From Bacteroidota bacterium (GTDB lineage: Bacteria > Bacteroidota > Rhodothermia > Rhodothermales > Salinibacteraceae): a DNA stretch of 43,012 bases. Below the pieces are notes generated by a model that was not told where the DNA came from, searched no databases, and saw nothing but the letters and a program-made list of their open reading frames with translations. Each line of letters starts with the position of its first letter. Within the stretch, counting starts at the first letter, position 1. A program made the position numbers and the translations under genes. Shown here in pieces: positions 1-8,003 of this stretch. Where the stretch lies: contig JAAAOT010000237.1 in assembly GCA_009908725.1 (NCBI GenBank), forward strand, positions 1-43,012, given 5' to 3'.

Positions 1-228
1 TGGTGTCGGGCCACCTCGCTCGCCGGGCGTCGTAGCAGGCTCGCTCTGCGCGGCGGACTGATCGTGGCAGCGCCAGTACGACGCGTCCGTGTCTGCCTCT
101 ACGGTACGGGTATGGCCTTCATGCCGATACGGGAACGAAGTCACGCGGCGACCGCGTAGTATCATCACCGGTTATGACGTCCTTGTGCCCGGCCCGGATT
201 GTACATCCATCCCTGATTCGTTCCGCTT

Positions 229-693
229 ATGCCTGAGTACCTGGAAGGAGACCTCGTCGTCCGCGATCACCGGTTCGGGATCGTGGTCAGCCGCTTCAAC
301 GACTTCATCACCGAAGAAATGCTGGAGGGCGCCCTCCGAACGATCAAGCGGCACGGCGGGGATCCGGACGAGGTCGTGGTGGCACGCGTGCCGGGATCGC
401 TCGAGCTGCCCGTTGCTGCGAAGAAGATGGCGGAGTCCGGCTCCTACGATGCGGTGATCTGCATCGGGGCCGTGATCCGGGGTGCGACCACGCACTACGA
501 CTACGTGTGCTCCGGAACGACGAGTGGAACGGTCAGCTCCTCGCTCGATACCGGCGTGCCGATTATCTTCGGCGTCATCACCACGGAAACGATTGAGCAG
601 GCGATCGAACGCGCCGGGACGAAGGCCGGCAACAAAGGGGCGGAAGCGGCTGCAGCAGCCATCGAAATGGCCAACTTGATGGAGAAACTGTAG
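229..693 (+). CDS. ribH: 6,7-dimethyl-8-ribityllumazine synthase
   Basis: 154 aa [48 protein letters not shown] and [28 protein letters not shown] are lumazine synthase motifs. Confidence 0.97.
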   Translation: MPEYLEGDLVVRDHRFGIVVSRFNDFITEEMLEGALRTIKRHGGDPDEVVVARVPGSLELPVAAKKMAESGSYDAVICIGAVIRGATTHYDYVCSGTTSGTVSSSLDTGVPIIFGVITTETIEQAIERAGTKAGNKGAEAAAAAIEMANLMEKL

Positions 694-940
694 AGCTTGA
701 TCAGCGCGGAACCCGGGCCGTGGCTGCTCGTCAATGAACATCGCAGCGTGGGTTTTTTCGTGCTGCTTGCGACGCCAACGGCTAGATTCTCCGCCTTTGT
801 GGCCCGGCGCCCCCGGGAGATGCATTTCACAGAGGCCCCACAGTCGCACCTTGACATCGAAGGGAATCGCTCGTACCCTTTGAATCCTGCAATCGGGAAC
901 GCACGAAACGAGGCGTTTCACTCCAGGACAGGGCATACAT

Positions 941-1015
941 GGTGATCGTAGCTCAGTCGGTTAGAGCGCCAGGTTGTGGTCCTGGAGGCCGAGGGTTCGA
1001 ATCCCTCCGGTCACC
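941..1015 (+). tRNA. tRNA-His (GTG)
   Basis: Cloverleaf folded by eye: acceptor GGTGATCG/CGGTCACC (8 bp including G-1:C73, typical of tRNA-His), anticodon arm CCAGG-TTGTGGT-CCTGG, T arm GAGGG-TTCGAAT-CCCTC. The 3' CCA is not encoded. Confidence 0.96.
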
Positions 1016-1050
1016 CCGAAGAAAGTACGTGTAGAAGCACATTTTTACCT

Positions 1051-1125
1051 GCCGCGTTCGTCTAGTCTGGTCTAGGACGCCGCCCTTTCACGGCGGTAAC
1101 ACGGGTTCGAATCCCGTACGCGGTA
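1051..1125 (+). tRNA. tRNA-Glu (TTC)
   Basis: Acceptor GCCGCGT/ACGCGGT with a G1.U72 wobble and A73; anticodon arm CCGCC-CTTTCAC-GGCGG; T arm ACGGG-TTCGAAT-CCCGT. CCA is not encoded. Confidence 0.96.
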
Positions 1126-1144
1126 CAACATTTAAATTTCTTGG

Positions 1145-1181
1145 AAGGCCTCGATGGCGCTGCTATCGAGGCCTTTTCTTT
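1145..1181 (+). terminator. Rho-independent terminator of the tRNA-His/tRNA-Glu unit
   Basis: Perfect 11-bp stem AAGGCCTCGAT / ATCGAGGCCTT, 9-nt loop, then TTCTTT. Confidence 0.85.
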
Positions 1182-1439
1182 GTCCTTTCCTTCACGGATG
1201 TTACATTGGTTCAAAGATGGTCCTCACCTCCCGCACGGTTCCGGCGCATTGTGGCTCGTCTTTTGGCGTAGATTACCGAAAGACGAGAGCACGTCGAGGC
1301 GCAAACCGTGGCCGTGGCCGCATGGCGGTCGGCAGCAATCGGTGGCGCATCCCATTTTTGCTTATCCCGGGCGTCGCCCCTCTCATCGGGTGACGTCGGT
1401 CCTGACTTCTCCACTCAATCACGTTCAGAGCGTTTATCC

Positions 1440-3725
1440 ATGGAACTGGCCCCGCTAACGGTACTGAATAAGCAGTACACCATTAAGCGTACACTGGGCG
1501 ATCCCGGGCCGTTCGACATCAAGTACCTGGGGGAGACGGTCGACTCGGAAACGGCGACCGTCATCCGCGAATTCTTTCCCGTCCACCTCGTGGAACGCGA
1601 GTCGGGAAAAACCTCGATTGACATCCTCGGCGGCGACAAGGAGTCGCAGCTGTTTCAGTCGGGGATGGAGTACTTCCAGAAAGAGTCGAGCGTGCTCAGC
1701 CAACTCGAACACGATGCCCTGCCGTCAGGGTACGAAGTGTTCGAGGCCAACGGCACGGCGTACCGCGCCCGCCCCCACAAGCAGAGCATGTCTCTCCGGA
1801 AAGGCCTTGAGAGTAAGGGGACGCTGTCGGAGAAGGCGGCACTTACGATCATGGTGCCGATTCTGGAAGCCCTCCAGCTCTCGCACGACAACGGTCTTTA
1901 CCACGGCGGCGTATCGCCGGAAACCGTGCGTCTGTGTAACGACGGCTCCGTCTTGCTGACCGGGTTCCAGGGCGCGTTCATCCAGCTTGCCCGCCAGGGC
2001 GGCGAACTGTCGGCTCTCGTCCAGCAGGGGACGTCGGCAATCGAGCAGTACACGCCGCGCGGCAACCAGGGGCCATGGACGGACGTCTATGCAGCGGCCG
2101 CTACGATTTGCTACATGGTCACTGGTCGCGAGCTGCCGGAGGCCAGCGATCGCCTCGAAGGCGATGATCCGCTGGCGGACCTCATACAGGACGCGGACGC
2201 CTTCAGCGCGCCGGGCGTCCGAGAGGCTCTCATCGATGCACTGGAGGTCGACCCCTCCAAGCGCCTGCAGTCGGCCGAGGCCCTCGCCAAGGCCCTGAAG
2301 GAGTCGTCAACCCGCTACGACGGCACCGAAAGCGGATACGCCATCATCCCAACGGAACTCGAGGAAGAGGCCGGCGACGACGCGTCGGATGAGGATGACG
2401 ACGGTGAGGTAGAGGTGCTGTCTACCGGCGGCCGGGAACGCCCGGCACGCTCGCGCTCCCGCACCAGCCGGTCGAACAGAAAGAAAAAAGAGTCGACCAG
2501 CACCGCGATGCTGGTCGGAATCCCGATCGTCCTCCTTCTACTCGGAGGTGCCGGGTACTTTATTTTCGCGGGTGGAGGCAGCGCGTCATACGAAGAATAC
2601 CGGACGCGGGCCGATTCGCTGTACGAAGCGCAGGACTACGCTGCAGCGCGTGAAGCGTACACGCAGGCACTGGACGTGCGCACCGACGATGCGTTTGCGC
2701 AGCAGCGTCTTCGCGAGATCGATCAGATGACGAGCGGCGGCGGCGAGCAGGCGTTCACGTCCCGGGTTTCGACGGGTGACTCCCTCATGGCCGCAGCCGA
2801 CGCGTCGTATGCGGAGGGTGAAATGAGCGAGGCTCTGCAGATGTACTCGCAGGCCACGTCGAGCTACTACTCGGCCCTCGATATCCGCGACCAGGAATCG
2901 GTTCAGCGTCGGATCAATCGCGCGGAGAAGCGTCAGGATGACGTGATTGCGGAGCTTCGGTCGGGCGGCGAAGACGATGAAAACCTTGAGGCACTGGTTC
3001 GTCAGCAGGAGCAGGCGCAGCGTGCACGTGCGCAGACGATTTACCGCCGTGCGATGGAACGCGGTCGGGATTACATGAGCCGCAACGAGTACGCGCAGGC
3101 CAAGTCGGCCTTCGAGCAGGCGTCAGACGCGCGCACGACCGACGAAGTGATGGATGCCATCGCGGAAGCCGATCGTCTCCTGCAGGAGCAGCGCGAGAAC
3201 CAGTCTGCGTACGAGCGCTTCCGTGCACAGGCGGACGTCGCCTTCCAGGAAGGAAGCTACGAGGACGCGGTCGATCTGTATCGTCGCGCGCTCGACGCGA
3301 AGAAGGGCGACGCCTACGCCCAGGAGCAGCTCGAGAAGGCGAAGAGCGAGCTCGAAGCCATCCAGCTCGCACAGGCCAAGCGGCAGAAGGAGCAGCAGCG
3401 CCGCGAAAACATGAAGGAAGGCGATATCTACACAGTCGTCGATGAAGAGGCGCAGGTCGACGGAGGTCTTCAGGCCCTCCATAAGGACGTTGAGTACCCG
3501 CCGTCGGCTGCCCGCCGGGGCGTCGAGGGACGCGTCTACATGCAGGTCGTGGTGAACGCCGACGGTACCGTCCGTGAGGCGAACGTCACACGTGGCGTCA
3601 ACAACGCCATCGACGATGAGGCCCTTCGTGTTGTGGAGGACGCAGAGTTCATCCCGGCGAAGGTCGACGGCAAGCCGGTTCCGTCCCGGACGGCCGTCTG
3701 GATTGAGTTCCGCCTCCAGGACTGA
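1440..3725 (+). CDS. Membrane-anchored protein-kinase-like (predicted pseudokinase) protein with TPR repeats and C-terminal TonB domain
   Basis: ATG at 1440 inside the longer ORF. N-terminal kinase-like fold (QYTIKRTLGDPGPFDIKYLGE..TVIREFFP..LYHGGVSPETVRLCNDGSVLLTGFQGA); one TM helix (AMLVGIPIVLLLLGGAGYFIFAG); TPR-like repeats (SLYEAQDYAAAREAYTQALDVRTDD); TonB C-terminal domain (YPPSAARRGVEGRVYMQVVVNADGTVREANVTRGVNNAIDDEALRVVEDAEFIPAKVDGKPVPSRTAVWIEFRL). Confidence 0.88.
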   Translation: MELAPLTVLNKQYTIKRTLGDPGPFDIKYLGETVDSETATVIREFFPVHLVERESGKTSIDILGGDKESQLFQSGMEYFQKESSVLSQLEHDALPSGYEVFEANGTAYRARPHKQSMSLRKGLESKGTLSEKAALTIMVPILEALQLSHDNGLYHGGVSPETVRLCNDGSVLLTGFQGAFIQLARQGGELSALVQQGTSAIEQYTPRGNQGPWTDVYAAAATICYMVTGRELPEASDRLEGDDPLADLIQDADAFSAPGVREALIDALEVDPSKRLQSAEALAKALKESSTRYDGTESGYAIIPTELEEEAGDDASDEDDDGEVEVLSTGGRERPARSRSRTSRSNRKKKESTSTAMLVGIPIVLLLLGGAGYFIFAGGGSASYEEYRTRADSLYEAQDYAAAREAYTQALDVRTDDAFAQQRLREIDQMTSGGGEQAFTSRVSTGDSLMAAADASYAEGEMSEALQMYSQATSSYYSALDIRDQESVQRRINRAEKRQDDVIAELRSGGEDDENLEALVRQQEQAQRARAQTIYRRAMERGRDYMSRNEYAQAKSAFEQASDARTTDEVMDAIAEADRLLQEQRENQSAYERFRAQADVAFQEGSYEDAVDLYRRALDAKKGDAYAQEQLEKAKSELEAIQLAQAKRQKEQQRRENMKEGDIYTVVDEEAQVDGGLQALHKDVEYPPSAARRGVEGRVYMQVVVNADGTVREANVTRGVNNAIDDEALRVVEDAEFIPAKVDGKPVPSRTAVWIEFRLQD

Positions 3726-3768
3726 GTGCCGGTCCGGCTCATCCGGGCGACAATAGCATCCTGAACAG

Positions 3769-3805
3769 AAACGGGGATCGGCCGAACGGTCGATCCCCGT
3801 TTTTT
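3769..3805 (+). terminator. Rho-independent terminator
   Basis: AACGGGGATCG / CGATCCCCGTT stem (11 bp) followed by T6, 44 nt after the stop codon. Confidence 0.9.
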
Positions 3806-3941
3806 GCGTTGGTGCCGCTGCCCTCGTCGTCGTAGCTCGCCTCGTGCTGTTCACCTCCCGCGCGGCGTAGCGTCCATGTGTGTGGCGCCGCGAATCGCGG
3901 CTCTGTCTCTCGAGCCGTGCCGCTCCTGACGGGATGATGCC

Positions 3942-5252
3942 TCAGGCGATGGGCGCAGTTTCCACGTCGGCAGTCGTTTCACGCGTGGGGACGGGCGTTT
4001 CTGGACCGGGATTCAATCGGTGTGCGAGGAAGGCAGAGCGCGTCGTAAGGATGAGCGCGACCGGAAGAAGGGCTTCATGTAGCCCCTGGGGCCAGAAAAA
4101 CCATCCGGCGCTCAGTAGCCCGGTCCCGATGGCGGCTGCCAGCGCGTAGGGGCGCAACCATGTTGCCGTTCGCCCCCGCGCCAGGGCAACAGCGAGAACC
4201 ACATGGGTGGGCCAGGCCCAGGCCAGATTCCAGTTGTAATTCGTCACCTGGTGCTCGCTGATAAACCAGAGAAAGCACAACAGCAGTCCGGCGATTCCAG
4301 TCACCCCGAACAGGATGGCGTCCCACGGCGCCTTCATATCCGCGCGGTGGCGACCGCGAGCGAGCGAGCGGACCTGCCGGACGGTCACGGTAGCGACAAT
4401 TCCGAACAGTAGCCACGTCGCAAGGAGGGGCCATGCAAACGTGGCCTCGCGCGCATCATAGCCGTTCGTCCAGAAAACCGTGTCGGTGCGCGCGACAAGC
4501 GGCTCCGGTCCCTGCCTCGTTGCGATCCTTGCGTGTTCGAACGCTTCAAACAGATACTCCGGCAAAAACATGACCTCCCGGGGTGAGGCAATCTGATCGG
4601 CGGGGGAGCCGAGGCCGATATCGAACCCTACGTCAAGTAGGCGTCGATCGGCAACGTACGGGTCCAGGAGGCGCCGGAAACTCTTTCCCGGGCTCGGTTC
4701 ACCGGTGAACTGGATGATGGGCCCGACCGAACGCTCCAGGGCGTCGCGGACCCGCGTGGAGCAGTTATCGAAGAGAAAGTCGTACCGGTACGTCCGATTT
4801 TCCGGTCGCGCGTTGATTTCCAGAAACGTGAACAGGCGTTGCGTCTGATCCGCCGTCAGATTCAGATGCTGCTCGATCACCGGCCGTCCCATTCGTTTGT
4901 AGTAGGAAAGCGCCGAGGCGTATTCCCCCGTGCTCAGCATGTAGTCGAGCCGGCCATACGTGAACTTGAGGACGAAAAACGGCTCGTTGAAATCGAATGT
5001 CCCGTAGTTGTAGATCCGGTTGACGCCGGTTTGCGGGTCCGCGATGCGATACGCACTGTGGCCGAACTCCGTGTAGACGTCATCGCCGGGCAGGATCGTG
5101 ATCATGGAAGCGCGTGCCTGCGACGACAGTTCGGGCACCGTTTGGGCTACCGAGGCGCAGGGGAAAAGGACCGCCACGAGGCCGGCGAAAAGGAGCATGC
5201 GACGGATGCTATCACGGAACAGAGCCGACAACCGGGTCAGACGCACGATCAT
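3942..5252 (-). CDS. DUF4105 (Lnb N-terminal-like) membrane protein
   Basis: From ATG at 5252: signal/TM MLLFAGLVAVLFPCASVAQ, then LLPGDD-like ITILPGDDVYTEFGHSAYRIADPQTGVNRIYNYGTFDFNEPFFVLKFTYGRLDYML and RYDFLFDNCSTRVRDAL, typical of DUF4105; C-terminal TM helices. Confidence 0.88.
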   Translation of the reverse strand: MIVRLTRLSALFRDSIRRMLLFAGLVAVLFPCASVAQTVPELSSQARASMITILPGDDVYTEFGHSAYRIADPQTGVNRIYNYGTFDFNEPFFVLKFTYGRLDYMLSTGEYASALSYYKRMGRPVIEQHLNLTADQTQRLFTFLEINARPENRTYRYDFLFDNCSTRVRDALERSVGPIIQFTGEPSPGKSFRRLLDPYVADRRLLDVGFDIGLGSPADQIASPREVMFLPEYLFEAFEHARIATRQGPEPLVARTDTVFWTNGYDAREATFAWPLLATWLLFGIVATVTVRQVRSLARGRHRADMKAPWDAILFGVTGIAGLLLCFLWFISEHQVTNYNWNLAWAWPTHVVLAVALARGRTATWLRPYALAAAIGTGLLSAGWFFWPQGLHEALLPVALILTTRSAFLAHRLNPGPETPVPTRETTADVETAPIA

Positions 5253-5468
5253 GTTGTTTTCTGGGAAGGGACGAACTACGGGCGAGGGGGCGCATACACT
5301 CAAGCGCGATGAAAAAACGCCCTCGATCGGCGGCAGCGGAAAGGAAGCGGGTGCTTCTTTCTCTGTGTGTAGACGAGAGCGTGAGCATGGAGGTTCGACC
5401 GCAACGGTAGGATAACTTCGTGCGACTCGTCGCCCCTTGCCCTCTTTCGACCATCTTGCCTGACTTGC

Positions 5469-6317
5469 ATGGGACGCACGCAGCGAGCGAAGCATACGCT
5501 GGATCAGTTAAAGTCGACCATCGACACCCCGGAAACCGAGCTGGACCACAGCAATCCGTACGAGCTGTTGGTAGCGGTTATTCTCTCCGCACAGTGTACG
5601 GACGAGCGGGTCAATATGGTGACGCCGGAACTCTTCGATGCGTTTCCATCGGTACAGGATCTCGCTGATGCCGATCCCGACGACATCCACCCGTACATTT
5701 CGTCGGTGACGTTCCCCAACAACAAATCCAAGTACCTGGCGAAAATGGGTCGTCAGGTTGTCGAGAACTTCGGCGGCACCATCCCGGAATCGGTGGACGA
5801 ACTACAAACGCTCACCGGGGTGGGTAGAAAGACGGCTCAGGTGGTGGCAAACGTTGCGTACGACGTCGACGCGCTGCCGGTAGACACGCACGTATTTCGC
5901 GTGTCCAATCGGATCGGTTTGGTCAAGGAAAACGCCGACACGCCCGCCAAGGTGGAGCGGCAATTGAAGCGGGTCATTCCCAAAAGCGACTGGGGCGCGG
6001 CGCATCATCTCCTTATACTGCATGGTCGCTACACGTGCACGGCACGCAGTCCGAGCTGCGGCGCGTGTCCCGTTATCGACATCTGCAAGTACTACGAGCG
6101 TCTCGAGCGGCTCCCGGACCCTGTGGATGGCCTCGACGCGAGCCGCGGTGCCTATTACTGCAAAACCCGGGACCACTATTTTGACGATCCGTCCGTTCAC
6201 ATCGACCGAAACAACATCGAGCAGGTCGCTTGCCCGCGATGCGGGTCGATGAACGTGTTCAAAACGGACACCGGGGAAACGACCAAAACCGTAAAGGACT
6301 ACCGTGTGAACGGATAG
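5469..6317 (+). CDS. nth: Endonuclease III with Cys-containing C-terminal extension
   Basis: LSAQCTDERVN, HhH LTGVGRKTAQVVANVAYDVDALPVDTHVFRV with catalytic Lys/Asp, [4Fe-4S] motif C-X6-C-X2-C-X5-C (CTARSPSCGACPVIDIC). Extra tail contains YYCKTRDH..CPRCGS. Confidence 0.95.
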   Translation: MGRTQRAKHTLDQLKSTIDTPETELDHSNPYELLVAVILSAQCTDERVNMVTPELFDAFPSVQDLADADPDDIHPYISSVTFPNNKSKYLAKMGRQVVENFGGTIPESVDELQTLTGVGRKTAQVVANVAYDVDALPVDTHVFRVSNRIGLVKENADTPAKVERQLKRVIPKSDWGAAHHLLILHGRYTCTARSPSCGACPVIDICKYYERLERLPDPVDGLDASRGAYYCKTRDHYFDDPSVHIDRNNIEQVACPRCGSMNVFKTDTGETTKTVKDYRVNG

Positions 6318-6423
6318 CGCGTCGCCGGTGGCCCGACGGCCGCTGCGTCGTGCTTCCGCGTCGCCCGTCTCGAACTGCTTCACCCGCATCTCTTCTGACT
6401 CTCGACGTAGCCGACATCATTCT

Positions 6424-7956
6424 ATGGACGATTCCCGGAAACACATTCTCATCATCCTGGACGGCTGGGGAATTGCCGAAGACCCGTCTGTCAGCGCAAT
6501 TCACGCGGCGGACACGCCGTTTATGGATGACGCCATGCAGCGCTACCCGAACGGTACGCTTCGCGCATCCGGGGAAGCCGTCGGCCTGCCGGAGGGGCAA
6601 ATGGGAAACTCCGAGGTCGGCCACACGAACCTCGGGGCCGGCCGGGTGGTCTATCAGGAGATCCTGCGGATTTCAAAAGCGATCGAGGACGGGTCCTTTT
6701 TTGAGAATGGCGCGCTCACCGACGCGGCAGCACATGTCCGGGACACCGGCGGTTCGTTGCATCTGATGGGCTGCTTTTCCGACGGCGGTGTGCATGCAAC
6801 GCTTGAGCATGTTTACGGCCTGCTGGAAATGGCTCGCCGCGAGGACGTCGACGCCGATCAGGTGAATGTACACGCCTTTACGGATGGTCGAGACACCAGT
6901 CCCACCGGTGGAGTAGACTATGTGCGCGAGTTCCAGGAGAAGGCAGCAGAGATCGGAGTGGGAAGGATCGCATCGATCGTCGGTCGCTACTTCGCGATGG
7001 ATCGGGACAACCGGTGGGACCGCATCGAGAAGGCATACCGGTTGCTCGTGGATGGAGAGGGAGCGTCGTTCGACGACCCGGTGGAGGCGCTGCAGGCAAG
7101 CTACGACGAGGACGTCACCGACGAGTTCGTCGAACCAGCACAGATCGAAGTTGACGGCGACGCGCGGGTCTCGGACGGGGACGCCGTCATTTTCTTTAAC
7201 TTCCGCGCCGATCGTGCCCGACAGTTAACCCGTGCATTCACCGAAGAGGCGTTTGCCGGATTCGACCGCGAACGCATTGATGACCTCTACTATGCCACGA
7301 TGACGCCCTACGACGCCGACTTCGATCTGCCGGTGGCGTTCGAGAAGCTGAATCTGAAGGACACGATCGGGGAAGTGATCAGCCGCGTCGGGGGGCGCCA
7401 GCTTCGCGTAGCGGAGACGGAGAAATACGCCCATGTGACGTACTTCTTCAGCGGGGGACGCGAAGAACCGTTTCCCGGTGAAAATCGCCTTCTGATCCCC
7501 TCGCCACAGGTCGCTACGTATGACCTGCAGCCGGAAATGAGCGCGGCGGAGGTGGCCTCGCGAGCGAATGCCGCGATCGGGGACGACGCGTATAACCTCG
7601 TCGTTCTCAACTTCGCCAACCCGGACATGGTCGGCCACACCGGTGATTTTGAAGCCACTGTTCTCGCCTGCGAGGCGGTAGATGAAGCCGCCCGACGTGT
7701 GGTCGACACGGCACGCTCGGAGGGATACTCCGTGAGCATCATCGCGGACCATGGCAACGCAGACAAGCTTCGCAACCCGGACGGATCCCCACATACCGCG
7801 CATACGACGGCCCTGGTGCCGCACGTCGTGATCCATGACGACGTCGACGGCCCGGTTCGGGACGGAAAGCTCGGGGATGTCGCCCCGACGATCCTGGCAA
7901 TGCTCGGTGTGGACGCCCCGGAGGCGATGGATGGCGACGTTCTGGTCGATCTGTAA
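6424..7956 (+). CDS. gpmI: 2,3-bisphosphoglycerate-independent phosphoglycerate mutase
   Basis: ILIILDGWGIAED, GQMGNSEVGHTNLGAGRVVYQE, HAFTDGRDTSPTGG, RYFAMDRDNRWDR, NFRADRARQLT, SIIADHGNADKL are iPGM motifs; ATG at 6424. Confidence 0.97.
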   Translation: MDDSRKHILIILDGWGIAEDPSVSAIHAADTPFMDDAMQRYPNGTLRASGEAVGLPEGQMGNSEVGHTNLGAGRVVYQEILRISKAIEDGSFFENGALTDAAAHVRDTGGSLHLMGCFSDGGVHATLEHVYGLLEMARREDVDADQVNVHAFTDGRDTSPTGGVDYVREFQEKAAEIGVGRIASIVGRYFAMDRDNRWDRIEKAYRLLVDGEGASFDDPVEALQASYDEDVTDEFVEPAQIEVDGDARVSDGDAVIFFNFRADRARQLTRAFTEEAFAGFDRERIDDLYYATMTPYDADFDLPVAFEKLNLKDTIGEVISRVGGRQLRVAETEKYAHVTYFFSGGREEPFPGENRLLIPSPQVATYDLQPEMSAAEVASRANAAIGDDAYNLVVLNFANPDMVGHTGDFEATVLACEAVDEAARRVVDTARSEGYSVSIIADHGNADKLRNPDGSPHTAHTTALVPHVVIHDDVDGPVRDGKLGDVAPTILAMLGVDAPEAMDGDVLVDL

Positions 7957-8003
7957 GCAGACCCGTTCCTTCCTCAGTTCTTTCGGATCGAAACTACATC
8001 AGC

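Noticed and set aside
1-159. Open frame from the left edge to a stop at 157-159
   Set aside because: About 52 codons with no recognisable domain; could be the C-terminus of an upstream gene, but nothing supports a call.
172-936. 254 aa minus-strand ORF antisense to ribH
   Set aside because: Mirror ORF of a well-supported gene in GC-rich DNA; Arg/His/Gly-rich with no domain.
3123-3854. 243 aa minus-strand ORF antisense to the TPR/TonB region
   Set aside because: Spurious antisense ORF spanning a terminator; the plus-strand protein is well supported.
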